Source: an uncultured Eubacteriales bacterium (GTDB lineage: Bacteria > Bacillota > Clostridia > Lachnospirales > Bianqueaceae). Taken from it: a stretch of DNA of 6,251 nt. A program made the translations under genes and the position numbers. How positions within the stretch are numbered: position 1 is the first letter of the stretch; every line of letters starts with the position of its first letter. Below the pieces are notes generated by a model. That model was not told the origin of the DNA, did no database searches, and saw only the letters and a list, made by a program, of their open reading frames with translations. Of the stretch, positions 1 to 6,251 are shown in pieces. Where the stretch lies: the NCBI GenBank assembly GCA_900322165.1, contig ONYR01000065.1, forward strand, positions 1-6,251, written 5' to 3'.

Positions 1-1
1 C

Positions 2-67
2 TGCCACACCGCTTCGTGCGATGGGCACTGTGAAGCCTGCGCCCGCCGGATGCAGGAAGAAAAATAG
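2..67 (+). CDS. C-terminal end of an upstream Cys-rich protein (5' partial)
   Basis: Frame 2 is open from the window edge to TAG at 65-67 and gives 21 residues ending in RRMQEEK. It has four cysteines spaced C-x4-C-x3-C-x2-C, with two histidines among them (CHTASCDGHCEAC). Such clustering usually binds metal, either zinc or an Fe-S cluster; the C-terminal cluster of a radical SAM/SPASM-type enzyme is one possibility, but 21 residues cannot decide. The other two forward frames are less protein-like: frame 1 meets a stop at 31-33. The stop lies about 40 bases before the lipoprotein start with no terminator between them, so the two genes may be co-transcribed. The product is not recognised. Confidence 0.5.
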   Translation, partial: CHTASCDGHCEACARRMQEEK

Positions 68-94
68 TCGTTCTTCTCTTTTGGATACTAAGAA

Positions 95-100
95 GTGAGG
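95..100 (+). promoter_or_regulatory. Ribosome binding site that favours the ATG at 109
   Basis: GTGAGG ends two bases before the ATG at 103 but eight bases before the in-frame ATG at 109. The second spacing is normal and the first is too short for efficient initiation. The start at 109 also gives a tidy signal peptide beginning MKKKLL. Confidence 0.6.
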
Positions 101-108
101 ATATGAAT

Positions 109-1275
109 ATGAAAAAGAAACTGCTCGCGGTTCTTTTATGTGTTTCTCTGCTGATACCCTGTCTCGGAGGCTGCTCCTCCGCGGTAAAGCCGGATGATAC
201 GGCTTCGGTCGATTCCTCCTCCGAGGAAACAGGCCATTCCTCTTCCGAGGCGGATGAGACCTCGGAGACAGAGGCAAGCCATTCAGAAGACGGGGCCGAA
301 GAAAGCTCGGAACCCTCTTCCGGCGCCGCGTCGGAGGAACAAGCCGAGCAAAGCACTGAAAATGAAGACGAGACCGAAGGCCCCTGGTTTACCTTCGAGC
401 CTAAAGTCACCAGTGTTTATATGGAAGAGATCTTCGGCGAAGAGATGATCCGGACCTGGTATAACCTCGTCGATGCCGCTTTGGCGGGAGAAGATACCTT
501 CGAGTGCCCTGACCAATGGACCTATGATTGGATCATGGGCCAGTTTCCCGATCGCTATTTCCCCGTGCTGAAAGTCTTAATTACGCAGAGTGCGGAGCCT
601 GTCGAGAACGGCGTAGCGCACATCGCCTATACGACCTCGCGGGAAGAGTTTGAAGAGAAGGTCGCGGAATTTGAAAGGATCGTGGAAAATATCATCAACG
701 AGACCATGCGGCCGGAATACACCGACCTGGAAAAGGCGCTGTCTCTCTACTCCTATTTCTCCTACTATTATTCTTATGATTATGAGACTCTGAATCTGGA
801 CTTGGTCGGGGAAGATGACTATACCTGTGCCTATCGGTTTCTGACACAGGGCACCGGGATCTGCCGCGAGATCGCTAACGCTTATTCTTATTTGCTGATG
901 GAGGTCGGTGTTGACGCGACAACCATGTCGGGCGAGCGCACGGACATGAATCATCAATGGTCGTATGTTCGGATCAACGGTCACAATTTTCATATCGACC
1001 CCACCTATGCCGTTGATTACCCGGATAATCTGGCCTTCTTTATGATGACCGATGATCAGCGTGCAGAAGACGTTTTCCCCGAGACCTTCGTTGTCACAAG
1101 CAACTTTACGCAGGAATACGGAGCTCCCGACTACATAGCCGATGATGATACGTTCGCGCCGATCTGGCAAGGCTGGTTCGACAGTTTTGACCACGACACC
1201 TCGACCCTCCGTTACCATACCAGCAACGACGCGGGCGAGCTTGTCTATCATGAATTGAATTACAGCGGATATTGA
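109..1275 (+). CDS. Lipoprotein with a transglutaminase/protease-like domain
   Basis: Predicted 388-residue surface lipoprotein, numbered from the ATG at 109 (the ATG at 103 would add two residues). Residues 1-22 are a lipoprotein signal: Lys-rich start, hydrophobic core, and lipobox LGGC with Cys22 as the lipidated residue. Residues 33-90 are a Ser/Glu/Asp-rich low-complexity tether. The middle, about 95-195, is acidic and aromatic with no motif I recognise. From about 200 comes a transglutaminase-like core: Cys252 in GTGICREIANAYSYLL, His282 in NHQWSYV, and Asp297 in HIDPTYA. These match the Cys-His-Asp triad of the family, including Trp two residues after the His and the Asp-Pro-Thr step. 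The tail containing FMMTDDQR resembles clostridial members. Family activities include protein crosslinking, amide hydrolysis and peptidase action; the substrate cannot be read here. It acts outside the membrane. The glycosyltransferase gene follows after 37 bases, so one transcript is likely. Confidence 0.88.
   Translation: MKKKLLAVLLCVSLLIPCLGGCSSAVKPDDTASVDSSSEETGHSSSEADETSETEASHSEDGAEESSEPSSGAASEEQAEQSTENEDETEGPWFTFEPKVTSVYMEEIFGEEMIRTWYNLVDAALAGEDTFECPDQWTYDWIMGQFPDRYFPVLKVLITQSAEPVENGVAHIAYTTSREEFEEKVAEFERIVENIINETMRPEYTDLEKALSLYSYFSYYYSYDYETLNLDLVGEDDYTCAYRFLTQGTGICREIANAYSYLLMEVGVDATTMSGERTDMNHQWSYVRINGHNFHIDPTYAVDYPDNLAFFMMTDDQRAEDVFPETFVVTSNFTQEYGAPDYIADDDTFAPIWQGWFDSFDHDTSTLRYHTSNDAGELVYHELNYSGY
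205..378 (+). other. Ser/Glu-rich low-complexity linker-coding segment
   Basis: This stretch repeats TCC/TCT/AGC and GAG/GAA codons and encodes irregular units such as SSSEE, HSSSE, SHSE and EESSE. It contains almost no hydrophobic residues and follows directly after the lipid-anchor region. It is best read as a disordered, strongly acidic tether that holds the catalytic domain away from the membrane. The repetition is imperfect, so this is not a clean tandem repeat. Confidence 0.7.
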
Positions 1276-1298
1276 TCGTCTTTTCACGGTTTCGCTGC

Positions 1299-1304
1299 GA
1301 GGTG
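1299..1304 (+). promoter_or_regulatory. Ribosome binding site for the GT61-like gene
   Basis: GAGGTG lies eight bases before the ATG at 1313 in the 37-base gap after the lipoprotein stop. It supports that start. No promoter or hairpin was seen in this gap, which fits read-through from the gene before. Confidence 0.6.
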
Positions 1305-1312
1305 CGTCCGAT

Positions 1313-2608
1313 ATGGAAGAAAAAAAACTGGCCCTTTGGGGCTACGGAAGTTACGGCCGGTCTCTGGAAAAGATCTTTGCAAGGAAACCAGACGGAGAAT
1401 ACCGGATTACCGCGGTATTTGACCAGCGATTTCAGGCGCTGACACAGGAAGGTATCACCGCCAGGAACGGTTCCTTGGTGCAGGATCCCGCGCAGATCGC
1501 GGCGATGTTTCAGCAAGGTCTGTTTGACGCGGTTTTGTTGGCTATTTATGATTCCACTCAGAAAAAAAAGGCTTCCTCCTTGCTCCGGGACATGGGTATT
1601 CCGATTTGGGATACCAGGGACATGACCCCCATGCAGCCCGCTTCGTATTTCAAAACCTTCAAGGCGCCTTTGCGTTTATCGCAGGAAGGCTATGTTCAGT
1701 ACTGTTTTCAGGATCAGTATCTGGAGATCCTGAATACCTGGCCTTTCGTGTTTGATGGCGAAGGGACATTGAACGGAGCTTACTGGCATCGATATCAACG
1801 CAGATTTGACTACATAACACAGCTCTACTGTGCCGATCTCAGCGGTCCCGTCGAGGAGCTTCCGGGGGAATGGTGTCTTTTGAGCGGTGTCTTTGGCAAA
1901 AACTATTGGCATTTCACCTTTGAATTGCTTGACCGCTTCGTCGTTCTGGAAGAAAACGGATACCGCGGCAATTACCTGCTCTGGCACACCGATTTCGCGG
2001 AAGAGCTGCTTCAGCTTGCCGGAGCAGATCTCTCGCGGGTCAAGTGGCTGGACGATCTTCGGCCTGATACTGTTTATCACTTCGAAAAACTGGTCCTCGC
2101 CGCGCTTCCGGACGACTCTTACGCTTATGCAGCTCCGGTCCTTCTGAGAGCAGCCGAAACCATCAAGCAGAACCTGCCTCCCATCACGCACGACTACCCG
2201 GAAATGCTCTATGTACAGCGGATCGGGACACGAAAACTGATCATTGATCCGGACATCCTTGCCTCCTACGGATTCCATACGATCATTCCGGATCAACTGC
2301 CGGTCGCGGAACAGATCCGCTATTTCCGGCACGCAAAGATCGTTTTGAGCCCCCACGGAGCGAATTCCACCAATTCTCTCTATATGGAGCCGGGAAGCGT
2401 CATGATCGAAACGTTTCCCAACAGTTATATCAATCCTTGCTGTCTGACGACCTTGGAGCTTCAGAAGGATGTTTACTATCTGCAGGTAACGCAGCGTCTG
2501 GAGCCGACCATGAAGGCCGGAGCGGATCAGTACGCTGATTATTCCGTCTCGGCGCGCCTGCTGGATCTGGCTGTCAGAGCAGCGAAAAAGCTTGCCGGTA
2601 TTGACTGA
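1313..2608 (+). CDS. GT61-family (DUF563) glycosyltransferase with an N-terminal Rossmann-like domain
   Basis: This 431-residue protein appears soluble, with no signal peptide or membrane segment. Residues 1-105 look like a Rossmann-type nucleotide-binding fold: strand KKLALWGYGSYGRSLEK with a Gly-rich turn at 10-15, then alternating strands and helices (ITAVFD; FDAVLLAIYD; IPIWDTRDM). Similar segments occur as accessory domains in sugar-related enzymes. Residues 120-431 resemble GT61: NYWHFTFELLDRF (197-209), equivalent to the family's NYYHW-type motif; YVQRIGTRKLI (300-310); and HGANSTNSLYMEPGSVMIE (348-366), the family hallmark where a His-Gly-Ala turn precedes Asn and a Pro-Gly loop. GT61 enzymes transfer sugars such as xylose or GlcNAc, and in bacteria they are often annotated as capsular polysaccharide biosynthesis proteins. 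Donor and acceptor cannot be told here. The preceding gene encodes a surface lipoprotein, so an envelope glycan or glycoprotein role is plausible but inferred. Confidence 0.82.
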   Translation: MEEKKLALWGYGSYGRSLEKIFARKPDGEYRITAVFDQRFQALTQEGITARNGSLVQDPAQIAAMFQQGLFDAVLLAIYDSTQKKKASSLLRDMGIPIWDTRDMTPMQPASYFKTFKAPLRLSQEGYVQYCFQDQYLEILNTWPFVFDGEGTLNGAYWHRYQRRFDYITQLYCADLSGPVEELPGEWCLLSGVFGKNYWHFTFELLDRFVVLEENGYRGNYLLWHTDFAEELLQLAGADLSRVKWLDDLRPDTVYHFEKLVLAALPDDSYAYAAPVLLRAAETIKQNLPPITHDYPEMLYVQRIGTRKLIIDPDILASYGFHTIIPDQLPVAEQIRYFRHAKIVLSPHGANSTNSLYMEPGSVMIETFPNSYINPCCLTTLELQKDVYYLQVTQRLEPTMKAGADQYADYSVSARLLDLAVRAAKKLAGID

Positions 2609-2670
2609 ACCTGATTCTGTCTTATTATTTTTCCGTATATTCTTTTTGATTTTTTATTTCATCCCCCTCA

Positions 2671-2689
2671 TCGGTTGATTCATCACCGA
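2671..2689. repeat. Short inverted repeat upstream of the transporter promoter
   Basis: TCGGT and ACCGA form 5-bp arms around a 9-base spacer, ending two bases before the putative -35 box. Allowing one bulged T, the arms extend to TCGGT(T)GAT and ATCACCGA. It could be a repressor or activator site for the transporter operon. It is short enough to be chance, and it does not precede a T-run, so it is not a terminator. Confidence 0.25.
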
Positions 2690-2690
2690 C

Positions 2691-2721
2691 TTACGACGCG
2701 TTCTCCAAAATATGTTACACT
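2691..2721 (+). promoter_or_regulatory. Putative sigma-A promoter with extended -10 for the ABC operon
   Basis: TGTTACACT at 2713-2721 matches an extended -10 element (TG, one base, then TACACT, close to TATAAT). TTACGA at 2691-2696 is a weak -35 candidate with a long 19-base spacer, which an extended -10 can tolerate. Transcription would begin near 2728, leaving a leader of about 26 bases before the GTG start. The surrounding gap (2609-2753) is clearly more AT-rich than the genes, with several T-runs between 2625 and 2660. Confidence 0.45.
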
Positions 2722-2739
2722 GGGTTTAACATTCATCGT

Positions 2740-2745
2740 GGGAGG
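2740..2745 (+). promoter_or_regulatory. Strong ribosome binding site that fixes a GTG start at 2754
   Basis: GGGAGG is a near-perfect Shine-Dalgarno sequence. It lies eight bases before the GTG at 2754. The alternative upstream GTG at 2745 overlaps the motif itself, so it cannot be the start used with this site. Confidence 0.8.
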
Positions 2746-2753
2746 TGTATAGC

Positions 2754-4628
2754 GTGTCCCTGAACGAAAAGAAGAAAAACAAGTCGACCCATAGTATCCG
2801 GCGTGTCTTGATCAACCTGATCCGTCTTGCCGCCAAATATCAAAAAAGTATTCTTGTCTGCGGTGTGCTGCTCGTTGTTTTGACGGCAGCACAGCGCATC
2901 TTTGAGCTGCTCGTTTCTCCGATGATCTTATCCGCGGTCGAGACCAAAGCGCCGCTCCCGCAGCTTTTGCTGACGATCCTGTTCTTTACCGTCGGCATCC
3001 TCCTGACTTCTTCGCTTCGGCAGTATATCGAGGTATATTGGGAACATCCGAAATACCAATTAACAAACATCATGCTGAAGCACGCGGGAGAAAAGTATAC
3101 ACGAACTTCCTATTCCAACACGTTGACATCCGATTTTGAAGAACATGCCCGTATCGCCTTTAATTCGGTCGGTTACACCGAAGCTCCCTCCGACTGCTGG
3201 GGGGAGATCGTCAATCTGATCTGGAACTTTATCGGTTTTCTTGTCTTCGGGCTTGTCCTAGGGCGCTTCCATTATCTTCTGACCGCCCTCATCCTTGTCC
3301 TGTCGGTCGGAGGAGCTTTGCTTAAGCTAAAGCTTGACCATCAGGATGAAGATTCCATGAAACAGATCCGGCGGCATTTCGGTCAGGCCTGGTTCCTTGT
3401 CGATACCATGTACGATCAGGCAAAGGGAATCGGAAAGGACATCCGCATTTTCCACATGCAGGAGTGGATCTGCGATCTCTACCAAGGTGTTCTCAATGCA
3501 ATGCATGCCTGGTATGTAAGGCGGGAGCGCAACTGGTTTTTCCTTGACCTCATCGATGTCTGCGTCACGTTTCTCCGGAACGGGATCGGCTATTTCTTCT
3601 GCCTTTCCGCTTTTCTCAGTCACACGATCACGCTCCCCGAGTTTCTTCTCTATACGGCGGCGATCGGCGGGTTTACGTCTTGGATCAACGGGATCGTGAA
3701 GGGTTTCGTTACGATCAAAAGACAGACTGTGAATATCAGTCAATACTTTGACTTTCTGGAAACCCCGGAACCGTTTCGCATGGAAGGCGGCGCGGCTCTT
3801 CCCTCCGGAGAAAACGGCTATGAGATCACCTTGGATCATGTTTCTTACCGTTATCCCGGCGCGGAAGAGGACGCGGTCTCCGACGTTAATCTTACGATCC
3901 GACCGTTTGAAAAAGTCGCGATTGTCGGTGTAAACGGCGCCGGCAAAACCACCCTCATCAGCTTGATCCTCGGACTGCTTGATCCAAGCGAAGGATCCGT
4001 CAAGCTGAACGGCGTTGATGTTCGAACTCTCAACCGTCCCGATTATTACACACTGTTTTCAGCCGTATTTCAGTCCTTCCAAGCGCTGCAGGCACCCCTC
4101 CACGTCAACATTTGCCCTTCAAATGAATCCTATGACAAGGACAAAATGGACCGCGCGCTTGAGCTTGCCGAGTTAAAAGATAAGATCGATTCGCTTCCCG
4201 AAAAACTGAACACCTATTATTACGCGGATAAATGGGACTTTGAGGATCAATTCTTTGAAGATGCCCACATGCATACGACAACGTTTTCCGGCGGTGAGCT
4301 GCAGCGTCTGATGCTGGCAAGAGCGTTATACAAGGATGCCCCGATCCTGATCCTTGACGAGCCGACCGCGGCACTCGATCCGATCGCGGAAGATCACATC
4401 TATCAACAGTATCACGCCTTTACCGCCGATAAATCAGCCGTTTTCATCTCCCATCGCCTTGCGTCAACGCGCTTCTGTGACCGTGTGCTGCTGATGGATC
4501 ATGGCAAGATCATTGAAGAAGGGACCCATGAATCACTGATGGAAAAACGCGGAGCTTACGCCGAGCTGTTTGAGGTTCAGAGCCGTTATTACACTGAAAA
4601 CAAGGAGGACGAAGATGATGATTTCTAA
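2754..4628 (+). CDS. ABC transporter half-subunit (membrane + ATPase domains), first of a pair
   Basis: This 624-residue protein has the exporter architecture: an N-terminal six-helix membrane domain fused to an ATPase domain. Likely membrane segments are about 33-53, 68-88, 151-171, 174-191, 263-283 and 287-308. GKDIRIFHM, about 227-235, fits a cytoplasmic coupling region. The ATPase domain shows an A-loop Tyr367, Walker A GVNGAGKT (392-399, Lys398), Q-loop Gln440, signature FSGGE (511-515), Walker B ILILDE with catalytic Glu536, D-loop ALD (540-542) and H-loop His567, so it should hydrolyse ATP. Between LNT (485-487) and the signature lies an acidic, aromatic stretch about 11 residues longer than in the partner. 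The C-terminus is acidic (NKEDEDDDF), and its codons overlap the next gene's ribosome binding site and start. It is probably half of a heterodimeric exporter. The substrate is unknown; peptide, lipid and drug exporters share this layout. Confidence 0.93.
   Translation: MSLNEKKKNKSTHSIRRVLINLIRLAAKYQKSILVCGVLLVVLTAAQRIFELLVSPMILSAVETKAPLPQLLLTILFFTVGILLTSSLRQYIEVYWEHPKYQLTNIMLKHAGEKYTRTSYSNTLTSDFEEHARIAFNSVGYTEAPSDCWGEIVNLIWNFIGFLVFGLVLGRFHYLLTALILVLSVGGALLKLKLDHQDEDSMKQIRRHFGQAWFLVDTMYDQAKGIGKDIRIFHMQEWICDLYQGVLNAMHAWYVRRERNWFFLDLIDVCVTFLRNGIGYFFCLSAFLSHTITLPEFLLYTAAIGGFTSWINGIVKGFVTIKRQTVNISQYFDFLETPEPFRMEGGAALPSGENGYEITLDHVSYRYPGAEEDAVSDVNLTIRPFEKVAIVGVNGAGKTTLISLILGLLDPSEGSVKLNGVDVRTLNRPDYYTLFSAVFQSFQALQAPLHVNICPSNESYDKDKMDRALELAELKDKIDSLPEKLNTYYYADKWDFEDQFFEDAHMHTTTFSGGELQRLMLARALYKDAPILILDEPTAALDPIAEDHIYQQYHAFTADKSAVFISHRLASTRFCDRVLLMDHGKIIEEGTHESLMEKRGAYAELFEVQSRYYTENKEDEDDDF
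4602..4608 (+). promoter_or_regulatory. Ribosome binding site inside the end of the first ABC gene
   Basis: AAGGAGG is a perfect Shine-Dalgarno core. It lies six bases before the ATG at 4615 and nine before the ATG at 4618. It sits in the codons for the acidic tail of the preceding protein, so translation of the two subunits is probably coupled, helping equal production. Confidence 0.85.
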
Positions 4629-6251
4629 GCAAGAGCCGATTTCGATCCTGGAAAGAATCCGTTTAACCTACCGCGGTTTTCAGGTCTTCGGAAAAGCCAA
4701 CCCCGGGTTGAACCTGAGCGTATTTCTTGTCTCCCTTGTCAAAGGTGTCTCCCCCTACGTTACGATCTATTTCTCTGCCCGTCTCATCAGCGCGCTTTCT
4801 GCCGGTGCTTCCTCCCGTGAGATATGGCTAAGAACCCTTTGGCTTGTGCTCGCGGTCACGCTGATGGCTGTGCTGACTTCTTTAACCGAACACTTCAACG
4901 GGCTCAGCGAAGGCAACGTGTACTGGACCAACCGCTTTATCTACGGAAAAAAGCTGCTTTCTCTTGATTTCCCGGCCGTCAACAATCCCGAGCTTACGGA
5001 AACAAGAAGGCTGATCGAGAACGATTCCAATCAATACGGCTATGGCTTCTTCAATCTGAGAAAGTATATGGAAAAAGGGCTGACCGGGCTTACGAGCATT
5101 CTCTCCTCGGTCGCGTTAACCGTCTCCTTCTTTCAGCACGAAGTCTCGCCGGAAAATCCGTCGTTACTCTTTCTCAATTCCCCCTGGATCTTAATCCTTG
5201 TGATCCTCTCCGTGCTGCTCGCCTCCTACTTTGCTTCCCTGCTTGCCCATAACAACGAAAAATTCCGCGAGAAAAATGTTCACGTGCTTCACCGCTATGT
5301 CTTTGGACACACCTTCTGGTATAACCAGTCGACCGAAAACAAGAACGGGATCCCGATGGAAAACCGTATCTACCGGATCGATCAGTACCTTAGCCAAAGC
5401 TTTGATGAACTGCTCTCCATAAGGGAAAACAGTATTCTCCGCAAACACGCCAAAGGGATCGGCGGCATTGCCTCCGCGCTTTCCTCCGCCCTGCTAACTC
5501 TCTTCATGGGGATCGCCTATGTATTGGTCTGTCTGAAGGCTTATGGAGGAGCCTTCGACATCGGTTATGTGTCGCAGTATGTCGGAGCGCTCACGGCGCT
5601 TACCGGCGGTCTGACCATGTTCGGAGAAGCGCTTTCCTCCTTCTATACCAACGCAGCGTTTTTAAAGAGGATCTTTGACTATCTTGATGTTCCGAACGAT
5701 CTGTATCAGGGATCACTGACCACGGAAAAACGTTCGGACAAGCAGTACGATATCGAATTTAAAGACGTTTCTTTCCGCTACCCCGGGACCGAAGAATGGG
5801 TGCTTCGGCATGTCAACGTCCACTTTAAGGTGGGTGAGAGACTTGCGCTTGTCGGAAGAAACGGTTCCGGCAAAACCACCTTTGTCAAATTGCTTTGCCG
5901 CTTGTATGATCCCGACGAAGGTGATATTCTTTTGAATGGAATCAGTATCCGCAAGTATCGGATGGAGGATTATCAAAAGCTCTTCTCCGTGGTTTTCCAG
6001 GACTATCAGCTTCTTGATGTATCGATCGCGGAGAACGTAAGCGCTTCTTCGCATTATGACGAAGAAAAGGTAACGGACGTGCTGGAGAAGGTCGCCTTCT
6101 CCGACCGCGCCGCCTCGATGGACAAGGGCATCCACACCTATATCGGAACGGAATTCGACGAAAACGGCATCCGCCTCTCGGGCGGCGAATCACAGAAAAT
6201 CGCCATTGCCAGAGCCCTCTATAAGGACGCGGCTTTTCTCGTTATGGATGA
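4615..6251 (+). CDS. ABC transporter half-subunit, second of a pair (3' partial)
   Basis: An open frame from the ATG at 4615 runs to the window end, giving 545 complete codons and two extra bases. It overlaps the preceding gene by 14 bases. The membrane domain has likely helices about 33-55, 74-91, 155-173, 190-210, 284-308 and 323-342. The ATPase domain begins near 381: A-loop Tyr389, Walker A GRNGSGKT (414-421, Lys420), Q-loop Gln462 in VVFQDYQLLD, the segment FDENGIRLSGGES with signature LSGGE (521-525), then Walker B AFLVMD (540-545). The sequence stops two bases into the next codon (GA), so whether the catalytic residue is Glu or Asp cannot be seen. The D-loop and H-loop lie beyond the window. 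Its membrane domain differs greatly from that of the first subunit, so the pair is not a recent duplication; a heterodimer is the natural reading. No peptidase or substrate-binding domain is attached. The ATG at 4618 is an alternative start. Confidence 0.92.
   Translation, partial: MMISKQEPISILERIRLTYRGFQVFGKANPGLNLSVFLVSLVKGVSPYVTIYFSARLISALSAGASSREIWLRTLWLVLAVTLMAVLTSLTEHFNGLSEGNVYWTNRFIYGKKLLSLDFPAVNNPELTETRRLIENDSNQYGYGFFNLRKYMEKGLTGLTSILSSVALTVSFFQHEVSPENPSLLFLNSPWILILVILSVLLASYFASLLAHNNEKFREKNVHVLHRYVFGHTFWYNQSTENKNGIPMENRIYRIDQYLSQSFDELLSIRENSILRKHAKGIGGIASALSSALLTLFMGIAYVLVCLKAYGGAFDIGYVSQYVGALTALTGGLTMFGEALSSFYTNAAFLKRIFDYLDVPNDLYQGSLTTEKRSDKQYDIEFKDVSFRYPGTEEWVLRHVNVHFKVGERLALVGRNGSGKTTFVKLLCRLYDPDEGDILLNGISIRKYRMEDYQKLFSVVFQDYQLLDVSIAENVSASSHYDEEKVTDVLEKVAFSDRAASMDKGIHTYIGTEFDENGIRLSGGESQKIAIARALYKDAAFLVMD

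Noticed and set aside
68..102. GATACT at 84-89 as a -10 box for the lipoprotein gene
   Set aside because: No -35-like sequence sits at the right distance upstream, and the 5' gap is only about 40 bases, which fits read-through better.
103..108. ATG at 103 as the lipoprotein start
   Set aside because: It is only two bases from the ribosome binding site; the ATG at 109 has normal spacing. The difference is two residues and not decisive.
577..1287. A 236-codon antisense open frame opposite the lipoprotein gene
   Set aside because: The product has no recognisable motif and lies wholly opposite a gene with a clear catalytic triad. Codon bias of the sense strand explains the lack of stops.
1676..2356. 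A 226-codon antisense open frame opposite the GT61 gene
   Set aside because: No domain or plausible ribosome binding site is evident, and it mirrors conserved GT61 motifs on the + strand.
2620..2660. T-rich run after the GT61 stop as an intrinsic terminator
   Set aside because: No GC-rich hairpin precedes the T-runs; the only small hairpin (2671-2689) comes after them and is weak.
3327..3839. Antisense open frame opposite the first ABC membrane domain
   Set aside because: The highly charged product lacks a family signature and is a shadow of the real gene.
5713..6135. Antisense open frame opposite the second ABC ATPase domain
   Set aside because: It lies opposite Walker A and Q-loop coding sequence, and its own product has no motif.

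Overview
The window reads as low-to-mid GC Firmicutes DNA, most likely a gut-type clostridium. The signs are strong AGGAGG-type ribosome binding sites, one GTG start, a Cys-lipobox lipoprotein with a Ser/Glu-rich tether, and a tandem ABC exporter pair. This assignment is inferred from style; no marker gene is present. All genes run on the + strand, and no RNA gene, mobile element or CRISPR array was seen.

Layout. (1) Bases 2-67 are the last 21 codons of an upstream gene with a Cys-rich C-terminus. (2) Bases 109-1275 encode a secreted lipoprotein with a Ser/Glu-rich linker and a transglutaminase/protease-like domain whose Cys-His-Asp triad is visible. (3) After 37 bases, 1313-2608 encode a two-domain protein: an N-terminal Rossmann-like segment followed by a GT61-type (DUF563) glycosyltransferase. 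(4) An AT-rich 145-base gap holds a plausible extended -10 promoter and a small inverted repeat. (5) Bases 2754-4628 (GTG start) and 4615-6251 (cut by the window end) encode two full-architecture ABC half-transporters. They overlap by 14 bases and very probably form a heterodimeric exporter.

How they may work together. The first three genes are closely spaced and could share a transcript. The transporter pair probably has its own promoter. A surface-anchored transglutaminase-like protein and a GT61 enzyme point to cell-envelope or extracellular glycan/protein work, and the exporter could serve the same process, but nothing in the sequence identifies its substrate. The families are recognisable, so this is not clearly a new system. 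The least ordinary points are the Rossmann-GT61 fusion, an insertion of about 11 residues just before the ABC signature of the first transporter, and the unresolved catalytic-site symmetry of the transporter pair.
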